Of a DNA stretch of 64,000 nucleotides, positions 1 to 9,929 are shown piece by piece. The stretch lies in NCBI GenBank assembly GCA_023417655.1, contig JAEZFD010000043.1:124001-188000 (forward strand). Reading direction: 5' to 3'. The notes under the pieces are model-generated. The model had not been told where the DNA came from and did no database searches. It saw only the letters and a list, made by a program, of their open reading frames with translations. Positions within the stretch are counted from its first letter, which is position 1. Each line of letters begins with the position of its first letter. The position numbers were made by a program, and so were the translations under genes. Source of the DNA: Planctomycetota bacterium. Its GTDB lineage: Bacteria; Planctomycetota; Planctomycetia; Planctomycetales; Planctomycetaceae.

Positions 1-1254
<1,254 letters not shown>

Positions 1255-1274
1255 CGGCCGCCTGATAAAAACGA

Positions 1275-1318
1275 AACCGCACGGCTCCCGATGTGATTGG
1301 GAGCCGTGCGGTTATTTT
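1275..1318 (+). terminator. Rho-independent terminator after the oxidoreductase
   Basis: Perfect 15-bp inverted repeat (1275-1289 with 1299-1313) with a 9-base loop, followed by a T-rich tract. It lies directly after the oxidoreductase stop codon. Confidence 0.92.
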
Positions 1319-1366
1319 TGCTACCCTTGGTCAGGCTGCGTTCATTCCAGCGAAAATCTCAGCGGA

Positions 1367-1714
1367 CTACGGGGCGCTGCCAGCAGGCGGGAGTTCTTTC
1401 TCAATTGTCCCGGCGATCTCTTTCCTTTTCTCGGCGCTGGTCGAGAGAAGGAATGTCTGGAAGGGCTTCTCGATCTTTGCGGCGATCTCAGGTTTCTCGG
1501 CCTTGAGGGCTTCAAACCGCTCTCTGACAGGATCCAGCCCGCTGCCGATTTCTCCATGCTGAGATGCGGTATTCAGTTCTCGTCGGAAGTCTTCAAGAGC
1601 TTGATCCGGCTTTGGTGGCGGTGGAGCTTTATCCGCACAGCCGACGAGTCCTGCGAAGGTCAGAGCGAGTGCGAGACACAATCGCGGGAGGAAGCGAACG
1701 TGGAACGGTGACAA
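1367..1714 (-). CDS. small lipoprotein of a DUF1559/lipoprotein unit
   Basis: Predicted 115-residue lipoprotein of unknown function. I start it at a TTG (1712-1714) because it is preceded by a GAAGGA-like ribosome binding site and gives a compact signal peptide ending in the lipobox LVGC. An in-frame start further up would add about 38 residues before the signal. The mature part is proline-rich near the anchor (APPPPKPD), then charged and probably helical. It is the distal gene of a unit whose first gene is the DUF1559 protein at 1893-2996. The spacer contains a conserved 100-nt element and a second hairpin. A similar small lipoprotein follows each of two other DUF1559 genes (10841-11173 and 28367-28666). 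Function unknown; an envelope location is inferred from the lipobox. Confidence 0.75.
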   Translation of the reverse strand: MSPFHVRFLPRLCLALALTFAGLVGCADKAPPPPKPDQALEDFRRELNTASQHGEIGSGLDPVRERFEALKAEKPEIAAKIEKPFQTFLLSTSAEKRKEIAGTIEKELPPAGSAP

Positions 1715-1743
1715 GGATCGTCCTTCAAAGTTCAGAATTTGAT

Positions 1744-1768
1744 TCCGGATCGATCGATACGATCCGGA
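1744..1768 (-). other. hairpin between conserved element and lipoprotein
   Basis: Perfect 9-bp inverted repeat (1744-1752 with 1760-1768), loop of 7. It occupies the same relative place as the unrelated hairpin at 11234-11263 in the second DUF1559/lipoprotein unit: beyond the 100-nt element and before the lipoprotein start. It lacks a clear U tract, so attenuator, processing site or mRNA stabiliser are all possible. Confidence 0.5.
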
Positions 1769-1792
1769 CCGATCGCAATACAAAATGGCCTC

Positions 1793-1892
1793 GACCGTAT
1801 TACCTTTAGACCTGCCCCTCCTTGCCACGCGGAATTGAGTCTTTCATCAAGTGAAACACGCGCTGCGGGAGCAGGCTGCAGAGCAAACGACT
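1793..1892 (-). ncRNA. conserved structured element downstream of DUF1559 gene (copy A)
   Basis: The 100 bases right after the DUF1559 stop codon (minus strand) align without gaps to the 100 bases after the DUF1559 stop at 11396, with about 69 identical positions counted by hand. Numbering from the stop, positions 17-25 (plus-strand 1868-1876) pair with 75-83 (1810-1818), and 31-34 pair with 62-65. Four pairs of the 9-bp helix differ between copies and all keep pairing. It lies in the spacer before the lipoprotein gene. Roles compatible with this include mRNA processing, stability or differential expression within the operon; none is shown. Confidence 0.7.
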
Positions 1893-2996
1893 CTAATATT
1901 CACCGACAACTTGACCGTCGGCGATGGATCCCAGATTCCGCCAGGTTGTGCCGTGGATATTGTCAGAGATTGTTCGCACCGCCCCGTCGAGCATGAGTAC
2001 GTTCACCGATCCCGAGTGTCGACTGCGGGCGGGGAAGAGTCCTTGGCCATCATTGGTGCTGCACGGACCACAGCTGATGCAGGTGGGGACTGGACTGTTC
2101 GGAGTGGTGATGGTATTGAAGATCGAGTCCCCGATGTTTCCGAACATCCAGTTCGCACCGAGATTGCCGCGGGGAACGTTTGCGGCTGAAGCGGCTCCGG
2201 CTTTTGCTGCTAACGCGACCGCCGACCAGGCTGCGACCTGAGCATCGGTCGGCATCGAAACCGGAGCCCCGCCCAGACCGACTCCGCGATAAATCGCAAG
2301 TGCCCGGTTGGGATCCGCCGCCATCGATCCGTCGCCGACAAGGTTTTCCGCAGCGGCAATGCTGTTCGATGCTCCGTCCGTGACATCGGAGAGTCGCACG
2401 AGCTTGCGATAATTAAAGGCCCCGACCTGATGCTGCAGGCTGGCAGGCGCGGTCGCAGAGTTTGCTGGCGACGTGGGAAACCAATAGACAGAAGGTCCTG
2501 CGCTGAAGGCATAGTTATTGCCGGGGCCTTGATCGAATATGCCGCCCGTTGGATACGGCACATAGAGAACGTCCGACGGACAAAGGAAGGCCGGGATCCT
2601 CGTTCGACTGAGGGTCAGGTTCACGCCTTCGATCGCATTCAGATTGAAATTCATCTGATTATAAATCGTCCCCAAGTCCAGAAAGGGGAGCAACATGACT
2701 TGAGCAGAGTGTGCTTTATACGACCAATGACCGTTTCCGTAATCATCCGCTTTAGACGGAATTTTCTCGAAGTTGCCGCGTGGAAAAGCGGAATGAGTTT
2801 CATGGTAGTTATGCAGCGCCAGCCCCAGTTGCTTGAGATTATTCTTGCACTGGCTGCGGCGGGCGGCCTCGCGGGCCTGCTGGACTGCCGGAAGCAATAA
2901 GGCAATCAGCACCGCAATGATGGCGATCACCACGAGAAGTTCGATCAGCGTGAAGCCACGCCGCGGGGCGGCGTATTTGCGAAGAGTCTGGCCCAT
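1893..2996 (-). CDS. DUF1559 domain-containing pseudopilin-like protein
   Basis: A 367-residue member of the DUF1559 family, which is greatly expanded in Planctomycetes and has a type IV pilin-like N-terminus. A short basic leader ending in RRG precedes FTLIELLVVIAIIAVLIALL, so a prepilin peptidase probably cuts after the glycine and the hydrophobic helix anchors or assembles the protein. The next block (AREAARRSQCKNNLKQLGLA) is the family signature, and the C-terminus has RSRHSGSVNVLMLDGAVR, the DG-type motif. Residues in between are Gly/Ala/Pro-rich and probably extracytoplasmic. It is the first gene of a unit with the lipoprotein at 1367-1714. No convincing ribosome binding site is visible before the ATG. 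The precise role of the family is unknown. Confidence 0.93.
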   Translation of the reverse strand: MGQTLRKYAAPRRGFTLIELLVVIAIIAVLIALLLPAVQQAREAARRSQCKNNLKQLGLALHNYHETHSAFPRGNFEKIPSKADDYGNGHWSYKAHSAQVMLLPFLDLGTIYNQMNFNLNAIEGVNLTLSRTRIPAFLCPSDVLYVPYPTGGIFDQGPGNNYAFSAGPSVYWFPTSPANSATAPASLQHQVGAFNYRKLVRLSDVTDGASNSIAAAENLVGDGSMAADPNRALAIYRGVGLGGAPVSMPTDAQVAAWSAVALAAKAGAASAANVPRGNLGANWMFGNIGDSIFNTITTPNSPVPTCISCGPCSTNDGQGLFPARSRHSGSVNVLMLDGAVRTISDNIHGTTWRNLGSIADGQVVGEY

Positions 2997-3307
2997 TTTA
3001 TTAAACTGCCGTCACATGAATTTGATGAGTCGTTACAACAATCCCTCTTCAATGAATGGCCGTAAAGCCTCATTCACTGATGCGATGGAATCCAAGGCCT
3101 AAGGGCATTAACTATCACTCTATGTGAATGTATCGACGGCGGTCAATGTGACACGTCTGCAATTCCGGGACTCATCTGACAGGCCATTTCACCGTTATCA
3201 TTTACCGTGGTTAGGTGACCCAGCAAAAAAAACGCGAACCGCTGCAGGGCGGTTCGCGTTCGTCAGAATTCCACGGGATCACTTGAGAGTGGATTGAAGC
3301 GATGGTT
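2997..3307. other. intergenic region, no gene seen
   Basis: This 311-base interval holds the leader of the DUF1559 gene on one side and the terminator of the PfkB-kinase gene (3225-3260) on the other. I see no coding frame with good support and no clear -35/-10 pair. Confidence 0.5.
3225..3260 (-). terminator. Rho-independent terminator of the PfkB kinase gene
   Basis: GC-rich inverted repeat at 3231-3260 (AACGCGAACCG with its complement). On the minus strand it is followed by a run of eight T. It lies about 50 bases downstream of the kinase stop. Confidence 0.9.
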
Positions 3308-4309
3308 TTATCGCTTGAATCTTGCCAGTTCTTCGGTCGTAAACGGCTGCTGGAAGCGGGCTCCCAGCTGACCGACGATCTTGGCGGCGGCGTAAGAAGC
3401 GAGTTGGCCGGCATGTTTCCAGCTCATGCCATTGGTGATGCCGTAGAGGATTCCGGCCGCGTACATATCCCCTGCTCCGGTCGTATCGACGGGCGTGACC
3501 GGAACGCGTTCGATCGGAATCGCTTCCCCTTCGTGCATCAGCAGTGAGCCAGCATCGCCCATCGTAAGAGCGACATTCTCCGCGTGGCGATGAATCTCGT
3601 CGGCACAATCGATGGCGTCAAACTTTCCGGTGAGTGCCCGTGCTTCATCGAGATTGCAGAACAGGAGATCGACAGGGCCTTCGATCAGGCTGATGAATTC
3701 GTCGCGGTGATACTGGATCAGGAATGGATCAGAGACTGTGAAGGCGACTTTCACGTTGTGCTTCTTCGCGAGTTCGATCGCTCGGAGTGCTGCTGATCGG
3801 TTTGGTTCTCCAGCAAAGAGATAGCCTTCGACATAAACGTACTTGGAGTTCTTGATCGTTTCTTCGTCAACGTCTTCTGGTGTGAGCGTGGACGAGGTTG
3901 CCAGGTTCGTCAGCATAGTCCGCTGGGCATCGTCCGTGATCAGAATCACGCAGCTGCCGGACTGGCCTTGTGCAGGCTGCACTTCGATCTTCACTCCCTG
4001 CTCTCGCATGTCCTGCAGGAAGAACTCTCCGAGAGGATCATTAGCGACCTTGCCGAGATAAGCAGTTTTTCCACCGAAGCCAGTGATCCCCACGATTGTG
4101 TTCGCTGCGGAGCCACCTGCACACCGGGTGATAGTCTCCCCTTTCAGCAGTGACAGAACTTTTCCCTGCGTGGAATCATCGACCAGAGTCATGATCCCTT
4201 TGGCAAACTTGGTCTGTTCCAGAATGGCTTCTGAAACGTGGGCCTGAATGTCGACCAGGGCGTTACCGACTCCATATACATCGTATTTCACAGGTTCTGC
4301 TTTCGTCAC
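3308..4309 (-). CDS. PfkB-family carbohydrate/adenosine kinase
   Basis: A 333-residue cytoplasmic sugar or nucleoside kinase of the PfkB (ribokinase) family. It has the N-terminal family signature (GGSAANTIVGITGFGG, about residue 65) and the C-terminal signature DTTGAGD, whose last aspartate (D281) is the expected catalytic base. Length and the opening YDVYGVGNALVDIQ resemble the adenosine kinase branch, which phosphorylates adenosine to AMP, but ribokinase- or fructokinase-like substrates cannot be excluded. The gene is followed by its own terminator. The next upstream gene on this strand starts outside any tight spacing, so it is probably transcribed alone or with the 3' end of the region upstream. 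Confidence 0.9.
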   Translation of the reverse strand: MTKAEPVKYDVYGVGNALVDIQAHVSEAILEQTKFAKGIMTLVDDSTQGKVLSLLKGETITRCAGGSAANTIVGITGFGGKTAYLGKVANDPLGEFFLQDMREQGVKIEVQPAQGQSGSCVILITDDAQRTMLTNLATSSTLTPEDVDEETIKNSKYVYVEGYLFAGEPNRSAALRAIELAKKHNVKVAFTVSDPFLIQYHRDEFISLIEGPVDLLFCNLDEARALTGKFDAIDCADEIHRHAENVALTMGDAGSLLMHEGEAIPIERVPVTPVDTTGAGDMYAAGILYGITNGMSWKHAGQLASYAAAKIVGQLGARFQQPFTTEELARFKR

Positions 4310-4393
4310 AGGTTCAGTTAGGGATGGATCACTTTAATGGAGCGAGCTTCCCGGGCAAGCGCAGCACCTGGAAGAATTACGTTCGGCGAGGCA

Positions 4394-5575
4394 TCATCGG
4401 TAGTAGGCTTCATTTGCGGCAGCGACGCCAGCGCCCCCGAGAGATTTGCCAGTTTGTGTCGTCAGACACCCTTCCAGCGCGGCGAGGAACAGTAGCACGT
4501 TCCGGGGGGAACTCGACACTCCCATTAGTCCGACCCGCCACGTTTTTCCGGCCATCGGACCCAGCCCGGCTCCGATTTCGATTCCATATCGATTGAGGAG
4601 TTCTCCGCGGACGGCCTTGTCGTCGACACCGTCAGGAATCTTGACGGCGTTCAACACCGGCAGACGATGGGATTCCGGCACAGCGTACTCGAGACCTAAC
4701 GCCTCCAGTCCGGCACGCAGCGCGAGATGGTTCTGCTGATGCCGAGCGAATCGGGCTTCCAGACCTTCCTCCAGCACCTCGCACAACGCGGCATGGAGAC
4801 CGTAATTCATGTTGATCGGCGCTGTGTGGTGATACGCCCGTGACTGATTGCTCCAGTAGTTGCGAACCATCGACAGATCGAGGTACCAGCTCGCGACCTT
4901 GGTCTTACGGGCGTCCATCACTTCAACGGCTCGATCACTGAAAGTCACAGGGGACAGCCCAGGTGGGCAGCTGAGGCACTTCTGGGTTCCTGAGTAAGCA
5001 GCGTCGACACCCCATTCATCGATGAGGACTGGTAATCCCCCTAGTGAAGTGACGCAGTCGAGCAGCAGCAGCGACCCGCCCTCGTGGATCGCTTTAGCCA
5101 CTTCTCGCATCGGCTGCAGGGCTCCCGTCGAGGTCTCGGCGTGGACTAGCCCTGTGACCTTCGGCTGAAAGTCCTTGACGGCAGCGGCAATTTCTTCTGC
5201 GGTGAAGACTTCCCCGAACGGGCGTTCAAGTTTCTTCACTTCGGCACCGGCACGAGCGGCGACATCGGCCATGCGGCCTCCGAAGACACCATTCACGCAG
5301 ACCAGCATCCGGTCGCCGGGCTCAATGAGATTGACGACACACGCTTCCATCCCGGCACTGCCCGTCCCGCTGATGGCAAGTGTCAGTCGGTTCTTCGTCT
5401 GAAAGACGGAGCGGAGCATCTGCTGCGTTTCGTCCATCAGTCGTAGGAACTCCGGATCAAGGTGTCCGATCGTCGGTGCAGCAAGAGCGGAGAGGACTCG
5501 CGAAGAGACCCCGCTGGGACCCGGTCCGAGAAGAACCCGTTGCGGCGGAATGAATGCTGTCGGTGTTTGAGACAT
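4394..5575 (-). CDS. class V aminotransferase (serine/alanine-glyoxylate type)
   Basis: PLP-dependent aminotransferase of 393 residues, resembling alanine-glyoxylate or serine-pyruvate aminotransferases and PucG. I start at the ATG at 5575 because the family N-terminus (RVLLGPGPSGVSSRVLSAL) begins soon after; a longer frame adds 35 unsupported residues. The PLP-binding lysine is K199 in GTQKCLSCPPG. Other conserved parts are GTGSAGMEA near residue 66 and HAETSTG near 146. It would transfer an amino group between an amino acid and glyoxylate or pyruvate in the cytoplasm. An 84-base gap separates it from the PfkB kinase on the same strand, so co-transcription is possible but not clear. Substrate pair uncertain. 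Confidence 0.92.
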   Translation of the reverse strand: MSQTPTAFIPPQRVLLGPGPSGVSSRVLSALAAPTIGHLDPEFLRLMDETQQMLRSVFQTKNRLTLAISGTGSAGMEACVVNLIEPGDRMLVCVNGVFGGRMADVAARAGAEVKKLERPFGEVFTAEEIAAAVKDFQPKVTGLVHAETSTGALQPMREVAKAIHEGGSLLLLDCVTSLGGLPVLIDEWGVDAAYSGTQKCLSCPPGLSPVTFSDRAVEVMDARKTKVASWYLDLSMVRNYWSNQSRAYHHTAPINMNYGLHAALCEVLEEGLEARFARHQQNHLALRAGLEALGLEYAVPESHRLPVLNAVKIPDGVDDKAVRGELLNRYGIEIGAGLGPMAGKTWRVGLMGVSSSPRNVLLFLAALEGCLTTQTGKSLGGAGVAAANEAYYR

Positions 5576-5764
5576 CGGGCGGACTCGAGGATAACTGGGG
5601 CCGAATTTCTGGAGACGACGATCAGTGATGAACTCTGATGCTGATGTCGTGTGAAAGTGAATTCCGTTGAAGGACATCATACTGAAGCACGCCCGGGATG
5701 GGTGCCGTAAGCGACAGTCTCCGGTAAAAATCAGCGATTCCAGTGCAGCCAGACATGCAAAGGT

Positions 5765-7327
5765 TCATCCTGTCGGAGGTGAGGAACCGGACCCGGGATT
5801 CTGTAATGCATGTGGACTGGCAGGGATAGAGGTCCCTTCGCTGGCTGCGAGACGTTGTTCCAGTTCACGGACGAGATCGGCTCCGAGGACGTGTTCAATC
5901 CGGTCGGCGTCATAGTCGGCCGTCGCCGGCGCGGTCTCGGCGTTCGTAATGAGATAGATTTCCCACAGGCGATGATTTCTGACAGCGCGTCTCGCAAGTG
6001 CGGCTCCATCCGGAGTGAGCTGATAGCAGTCGACCGATCGGGCTTCGAGCAGACCTGCCGAGATCGCCTGTGAGATTGAGCGGCGACATTCGGCCGGAGA
6101 CCAGCCTCGCATCGTCAGCAGCTCTGCCGATGTCATGCGGTGCTTGATGAGTTCGGATTCAGGAACATCGTTCTGCGAGAACTCTGCTTCAACGTGTTCA
6201 TAGAACGCCCTGAGAAGATCGTATCGTTGAATCTGAGCCTGAAGGCGCCGGTGTCCCCGCCACTTCCAGAGATAGCCATGCTTTGGACCGATCAGGAGGC
6301 TGATGAGAAAGAGTGCACTTCCACACAGAACAATGACGGGTCCGGCTGCGAGTCGGGGAGCGAGAGCACTGATGATCGTCCCCGACCCGGCGGCGACAGC
6401 TCCGAGTGTCGCGGAGATCGCCATCAGACGCTTGAGATCATCTGTCCAGAACTGTGCGGAAGCCGCAGGAACGATCAGGATTGCCACGACGAGAATCAGG
6501 CCGACCGTCTGCATTCCGATAATGGTGACTCCGACCACGACGCTAATCAGAAGCGAATCGAGTGCATGGACCGGCCAGCCGGTGGCGGCGGCGAAATCGG
6601 AGTCGAAACAGAGTAACCCGATCTCTTTAAACAGCAGGATTACCAGCAGGCTCAGCGTCAGTGCCGCGATTCCGAATGTCCAGACATCGGCGGTCACCAG
6701 TGAGGCTGTCTTGCCATTCAAATAGCTCGAGAGTCCGGCAGCGCTTGCTGTCGGGATTTTCTGAATCACTGTGAATAGAGCGGCCCCGAAGCCGTAGAAC
6801 AGGCTCAGCGTGATCGCCATTGCGGCGTCAGATCGCAGTGGTGAAAACCGGTCGATCAGCATGACGCAGACCGCGCCTGCCAGACCTGAGATGAAGGCCC
6901 CCGTCGCTAATGCAGGCAGGTTCTTGCCTGAGCCCGGTGCCAGCACTTCGCAGGTAATAAACGCGATACAGATCCCCGGCAACGCCGCGTGACCGACAAC
7001 GTCTCCAATGAGGGCTCGCTTCCGCAGAAGCATGAATACACCGACCAGTCCGCCGCAGATTCCGAGGAGCGACGTTCCGAAAAAGACAATCCGCGTCTGG
7101 GCATCCTGCAGTGTGAGAACGCGGATCAGTTCTGATTGAGGAAACGATGGTGGCGGCGACGGAGACAGTGTTGGCGATAGCGATGACGGTGAGTCAGCAG
7201 CCAGAAGCGGATACCCAGCGAGCGGAGAAAACGTCGCCAGCGTCACCAGCAACAGGGTGACCAGACCGATGAGGCATCGGCGGAATGGGTTTCCCTCGGC
7301 GGAAGTGATCGACTCCCTGTCGTTCAT
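5765..7327 (-). CDS. metal ABC transporter permease fused to a DtxR-like regulator domain
   Basis: A 520-residue inner-membrane permease of the ABC-3 (Mn/Zn/Fe) family. The N-terminus has a hydrophobic segment and a Ser/Pro-rich linker, then about eight membrane helices (roughly residues 75-350), including GDVVGHAALPGI typical of this permease family. After the last helix and a basic segment, residues about 390-500 read as a DtxR/MntR-like winged helix and dimerisation region (HRMTSAELLTMRGWSPAECR, then GLLEARSVDCYQLTPDGAALA and HRLWEIYLI). Such permease-regulator fusions occur in this transporter group; whether the domain binds metal or DNA is unknown. The gene lies 4 bases after the ATPase stop codon. 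No metal-binding lipoprotein gene is next to it. Confidence 0.9.
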   Translation of the reverse strand: MNDRESITSAEGNPFRRCLIGLVTLLLVTLATFSPLAGYPLLAADSPSSLSPTLSPSPPPSFPQSELIRVLTLQDAQTRIVFFGTSLLGICGGLVGVFMLLRKRALIGDVVGHAALPGICIAFITCEVLAPGSGKNLPALATGAFISGLAGAVCVMLIDRFSPLRSDAAMAITLSLFYGFGAALFTVIQKIPTASAAGLSSYLNGKTASLVTADVWTFGIAALTLSLLVILLFKEIGLLCFDSDFAAATGWPVHALDSLLISVVVGVTIIGMQTVGLILVVAILIVPAASAQFWTDDLKRLMAISATLGAVAAGSGTIISALAPRLAAGPVIVLCGSALFLISLLIGPKHGYLWKWRGHRRLQAQIQRYDLLRAFYEHVEAEFSQNDVPESELIKHRMTSAELLTMRGWSPAECRRSISQAISAGLLEARSVDCYQLTPDGAALARRAVRNHRLWEIYLITNAETAPATADYDADRIEHVLGADLVRELEQRLAASEGTSIPASPHALQNPGSGSSPPTG

Positions 7328-7331
7328 GTTG

Positions 7332-8132
7332 TCATTGCCCTGCGATTCTGGCTCCGACCTGATCGAGCAGTGACAACTTCCCGCCGTAAGTCCGTTTCAG
7401 GTTCTCTGCAGTGAAGGTGGTCTTCGTCGGGCCTGCTGCCACGAGTCGCAGATTCAGGAACAGGACTTCATCGAAATACTGCTGCACTGTCTGCAGGTCG
7501 TGATGCACGACGAGGGCGGTTTTCCCTTCGGTACGAAGTTCCTGCAACAGCTTTACGATGGCACGTTCCGTTGCGGCATCGACTCCGGCGAACGGTTCAT
7601 CCATCAGATACAGCTCTGCATCCTGAGCGAGTGCCCGGGCGAGAAACACCCGCTGCTGCTGACCGCCTGAAAGCTGCCGGATTTGTCGATTGGCGAAGTC
7701 GGCCATGCCGACCCGTTCAAGGGCGTGTCGGGCCTGTTCCTGATAGGGCTTTGTGACCCAGCGGAACCACCCGATCTTTCGATACAGTCCCATGGCGGCG
7801 ACATCGAGCGCACTGACCGGGAAATTCCAGTCGACGCTGGTCCGCTGCGGAACGTATGCCACCCGGTCACGAACTTTGCGGTAGGACTGCCCGAAAAATC
7901 GGACGTTTCCTGACACATGCGGGACCAGATCCAGGCAGGCCTTGATAAGCGTGCTTTTCCCGGCTCCATTCGGTCCGATGACGGCAATCAGCTTGCCGGG
8001 TGGGGCCGCATAATCCACATCCCAGATGACGGGACGCCGCTGATAGGCAACGGTTAAATCCCTGATCGACAACGGCAACGCCGTCGGATCGGTCGCGGCA
8101 GCACCTGGAGAAGGAGCGGAGTCAGAGACCAT
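7332..8132 (-). CDS. metal ABC transporter ATP-binding protein
   Basis: A 266-residue ATPase of the Mn/Zn ABC importer family. It has Walker A GPNGAGKST (residues 53-61), signature LSGGQ (154-158), Walker B LYLMDEP (174-180) and a switch histidine in VVHHDLQ. I choose the ATG at 8132, because residues before it (up to 33 more in frame) show no family similarity and the ABC fold begins about residue 21. It is the first gene of a two-gene operon with the permease fusion, 4 bases apart. The upstream neighbour is the divergent gltX, so the substrate-binding protein must be encoded elsewhere or be absent. Metal specificity is not readable from the ATPase. Confidence 0.93.
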   Translation of the reverse strand: MVSDSAPSPGAAATDPTALPLSIRDLTVAYQRRPVIWDVDYAAPPGKLIAVIGPNGAGKSTLIKACLDLVPHVSGNVRFFGQSYRKVRDRVAYVPQRTSVDWNFPVSALDVAAMGLYRKIGWFRWVTKPYQEQARHALERVGMADFANRQIRQLSGGQQQRVFLARALAQDAELYLMDEPFAGVDAATERAIVKLLQELRTEGKTALVVHHDLQTVQQYFDEVLFLNLRLVAAGPTKTTFTAENLKRTYGGKLSLLDQVGARIAGQ

Positions 8133-8355
8133 GGCTCTGTCATGGTATCGACTGAATTCCGTGAAATGTAGCCTAGGCTGGATTTTTGTGTTCTGGCGCG
8201 AAATGGCTTTCATTTGCGAAGCCTGTTCCATTCCAGAGAGAACCTCATGACCGTCGTGAACCGCTTCGGTACAGTGGGAAGGGCGCGCGGAATCTCATAT
8301 CCTGAGCCCCGTCCGTGTTTTGATTCCACGCAGAAATTGACCTGGTCTGTCCATT

Positions 8356-9912
8356 ATGGTTCGCACTCGATTCGCTCCCAGTCCTACTGGTTATATGCAC
8401 ATTGGCGGCATGCGAACTGCCCTGTTCAACTGGCTTTGGGCCCGGCATAACGGCGGCGAGTTCATCCTGCGGATCGATGACACTGATCAGGAACGAAACG
8501 TCGAAGCTGCGCTGCAGCCGATTCTGGACGCGTTCCGCTGGCTCGGGCTGAACTGGGACGAAGGCCCCGAAGTCGGCGGCCCGCATGGTCCGTATTATCA
8601 GTCCCAGCGAACGCTGCTCTATCAGAAGCGATGCGAGGAATTGCTTGCCGCCGGACTGGCGTTCAAGGATTTTGATCCGCCGGAAGTTTCACAGGCAGAC
8701 CGTCAGCTCGCAGAAAAAGAAAAACGGACCTACCTGAACATTCGCCGTTCGCTGGAACTGGCACCGGCTGAGGTCGCAGATCTGGAAGCTCAGGGGCGGC
8801 CCTATGTTGTCCGATTTCTCGTCGATCGCACGCGGAAGGTTTCGATTGAGGATCACGTTCGTGGGCGTGTGGAATGGGACTGCAGTCTGATTGCCGACCC
8901 CGTCATCATGCGGGCGAACGGGATGCCGCTCTACAACTTCGCCAGCGTCGTTGATGATCTCGATCTGCAGATCACCCACGTGATACGTGCGGAAGAACAT
9001 CTGACGAACACGGCGGTTCAGGCGCTGCTGTTTGAAGCCCTCGGCGGTCCTCTGCCGGAGTTCGCTCACATTCCGTTTGTGGCCGCACCGGGAACCAAAG
9101 AGAAGCTCAGCAAACGCGAAAAGAATCTTGAGAAGTACCGGAAGAGTCCGCAGTTCAAGAAGCTGTTCGACATCGCCGATGACGTGCTGCCGAAGCTGGG
9201 ACTCGGGAATTCACAGACGCTCAACCCAGTGATGGTGGCGTTCTATGAAGCGGTCGGATTCCTTCCTGAAGCGGTGTTGAATGCCCTGTCCCGACTCGGA
9301 TGGTCGCTTGACGACAAGACCGAGAACATGTCATTGCAGACTGTGATCGAGAACTTCACTCTCGATCGCGTTGTGAAGGCACCTGCCGGGCTCGATCCCG
9401 ACAAGCTCCTGGCTTATCAGGAATATTGGGTCGGTCAGCTGACACTGGATCAGAAGGTGGATGCCTGTCTTCCCTACCTGCTCAAAGCGGGTTGGGTGAC
9501 TGAGGAGACTCTGGACCGCGATGCCCTGTCCCGTCTCGTGATGGCGCTGGCTGACCGTCTGAAATTATTCAGCGATATCTTGGGTTACCCTGAATACTTC
9601 GTGGTCTGTGACCAGTTGCCATTCGATGAAGCGGCGTTTGAAAAGCGAATTCGCAAGCCGGAACGGGCTCGCGATCTCCTCGCCAGTTACCGTGAGACAC
9701 TGGCGACTGCGACGGACTTTCAGGCGGCCCCGCTGGAAGAACAGTTCAAGTCATGGATGGAAGCTCAGGGAATTGGATATGGCGACATCATCCATGCTCT
9801 GCGAATCGCTGTGACTGGCAAAACCGCCGGGCCGGGGATGTTCGAGTGTCTCGAACTCCTCGGACAGGAACGATGTCTCAAGCGAATCGACAACGCGATT
9901 CATCGGGCTTGA
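8356..9912 (+). CDS. gltX: glutamyl-tRNA synthetase
   Basis: Class I aminoacyl-tRNA synthetase that charges tRNA with glutamate in the cytoplasm; 518 residues. The start MVRTRFAPSPTGYMHIGGMR contains the HIGH-type motif (HIGG, 15-18), and RIDDTDQERN follows. The KMSKS equivalent is KLSKR at 250-254. The C-terminal anticodon-binding region is complete, with a lysine-rich insertion after KLSKR (KNLEKYRKSPQFKK). Whether it is discriminating for tRNA-Glu versus tRNA-Gln cannot be decided by eye. There is no good ribosome binding site immediately upstream. The glycerophosphodiesterase gene starts 17 bases after its stop, suggesting co-transcription. Confidence 0.96.
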   Translation: MVRTRFAPSPTGYMHIGGMRTALFNWLWARHNGGEFILRIDDTDQERNVEAALQPILDAFRWLGLNWDEGPEVGGPHGPYYQSQRTLLYQKRCEELLAAGLAFKDFDPPEVSQADRQLAEKEKRTYLNIRRSLELAPAEVADLEAQGRPYVVRFLVDRTRKVSIEDHVRGRVEWDCSLIADPVIMRANGMPLYNFASVVDDLDLQITHVIRAEEHLTNTAVQALLFEALGGPLPEFAHIPFVAAPGTKEKLSKREKNLEKYRKSPQFKKLFDIADDVLPKLGLGNSQTLNPVMVAFYEAVGFLPEAVLNALSRLGWSLDDKTENMSLQTVIENFTLDRVVKAPAGLDPDKLLAYQEYWVGQLTLDQKVDACLPYLLKAGWVTEETLDRDALSRLVMALADRLKLFSDILGYPEYFVVCDQLPFDEAAFEKRIRKPERARDLLASYRETLATATDFQAAPLEEQFKSWMEAQGIGYGDIIHALRIAVTGKTAGPGMFECLELLGQERCLKRIDNAIHRA

Positions 9913-9929
9913 AGAGGAGAGCGATTGCG

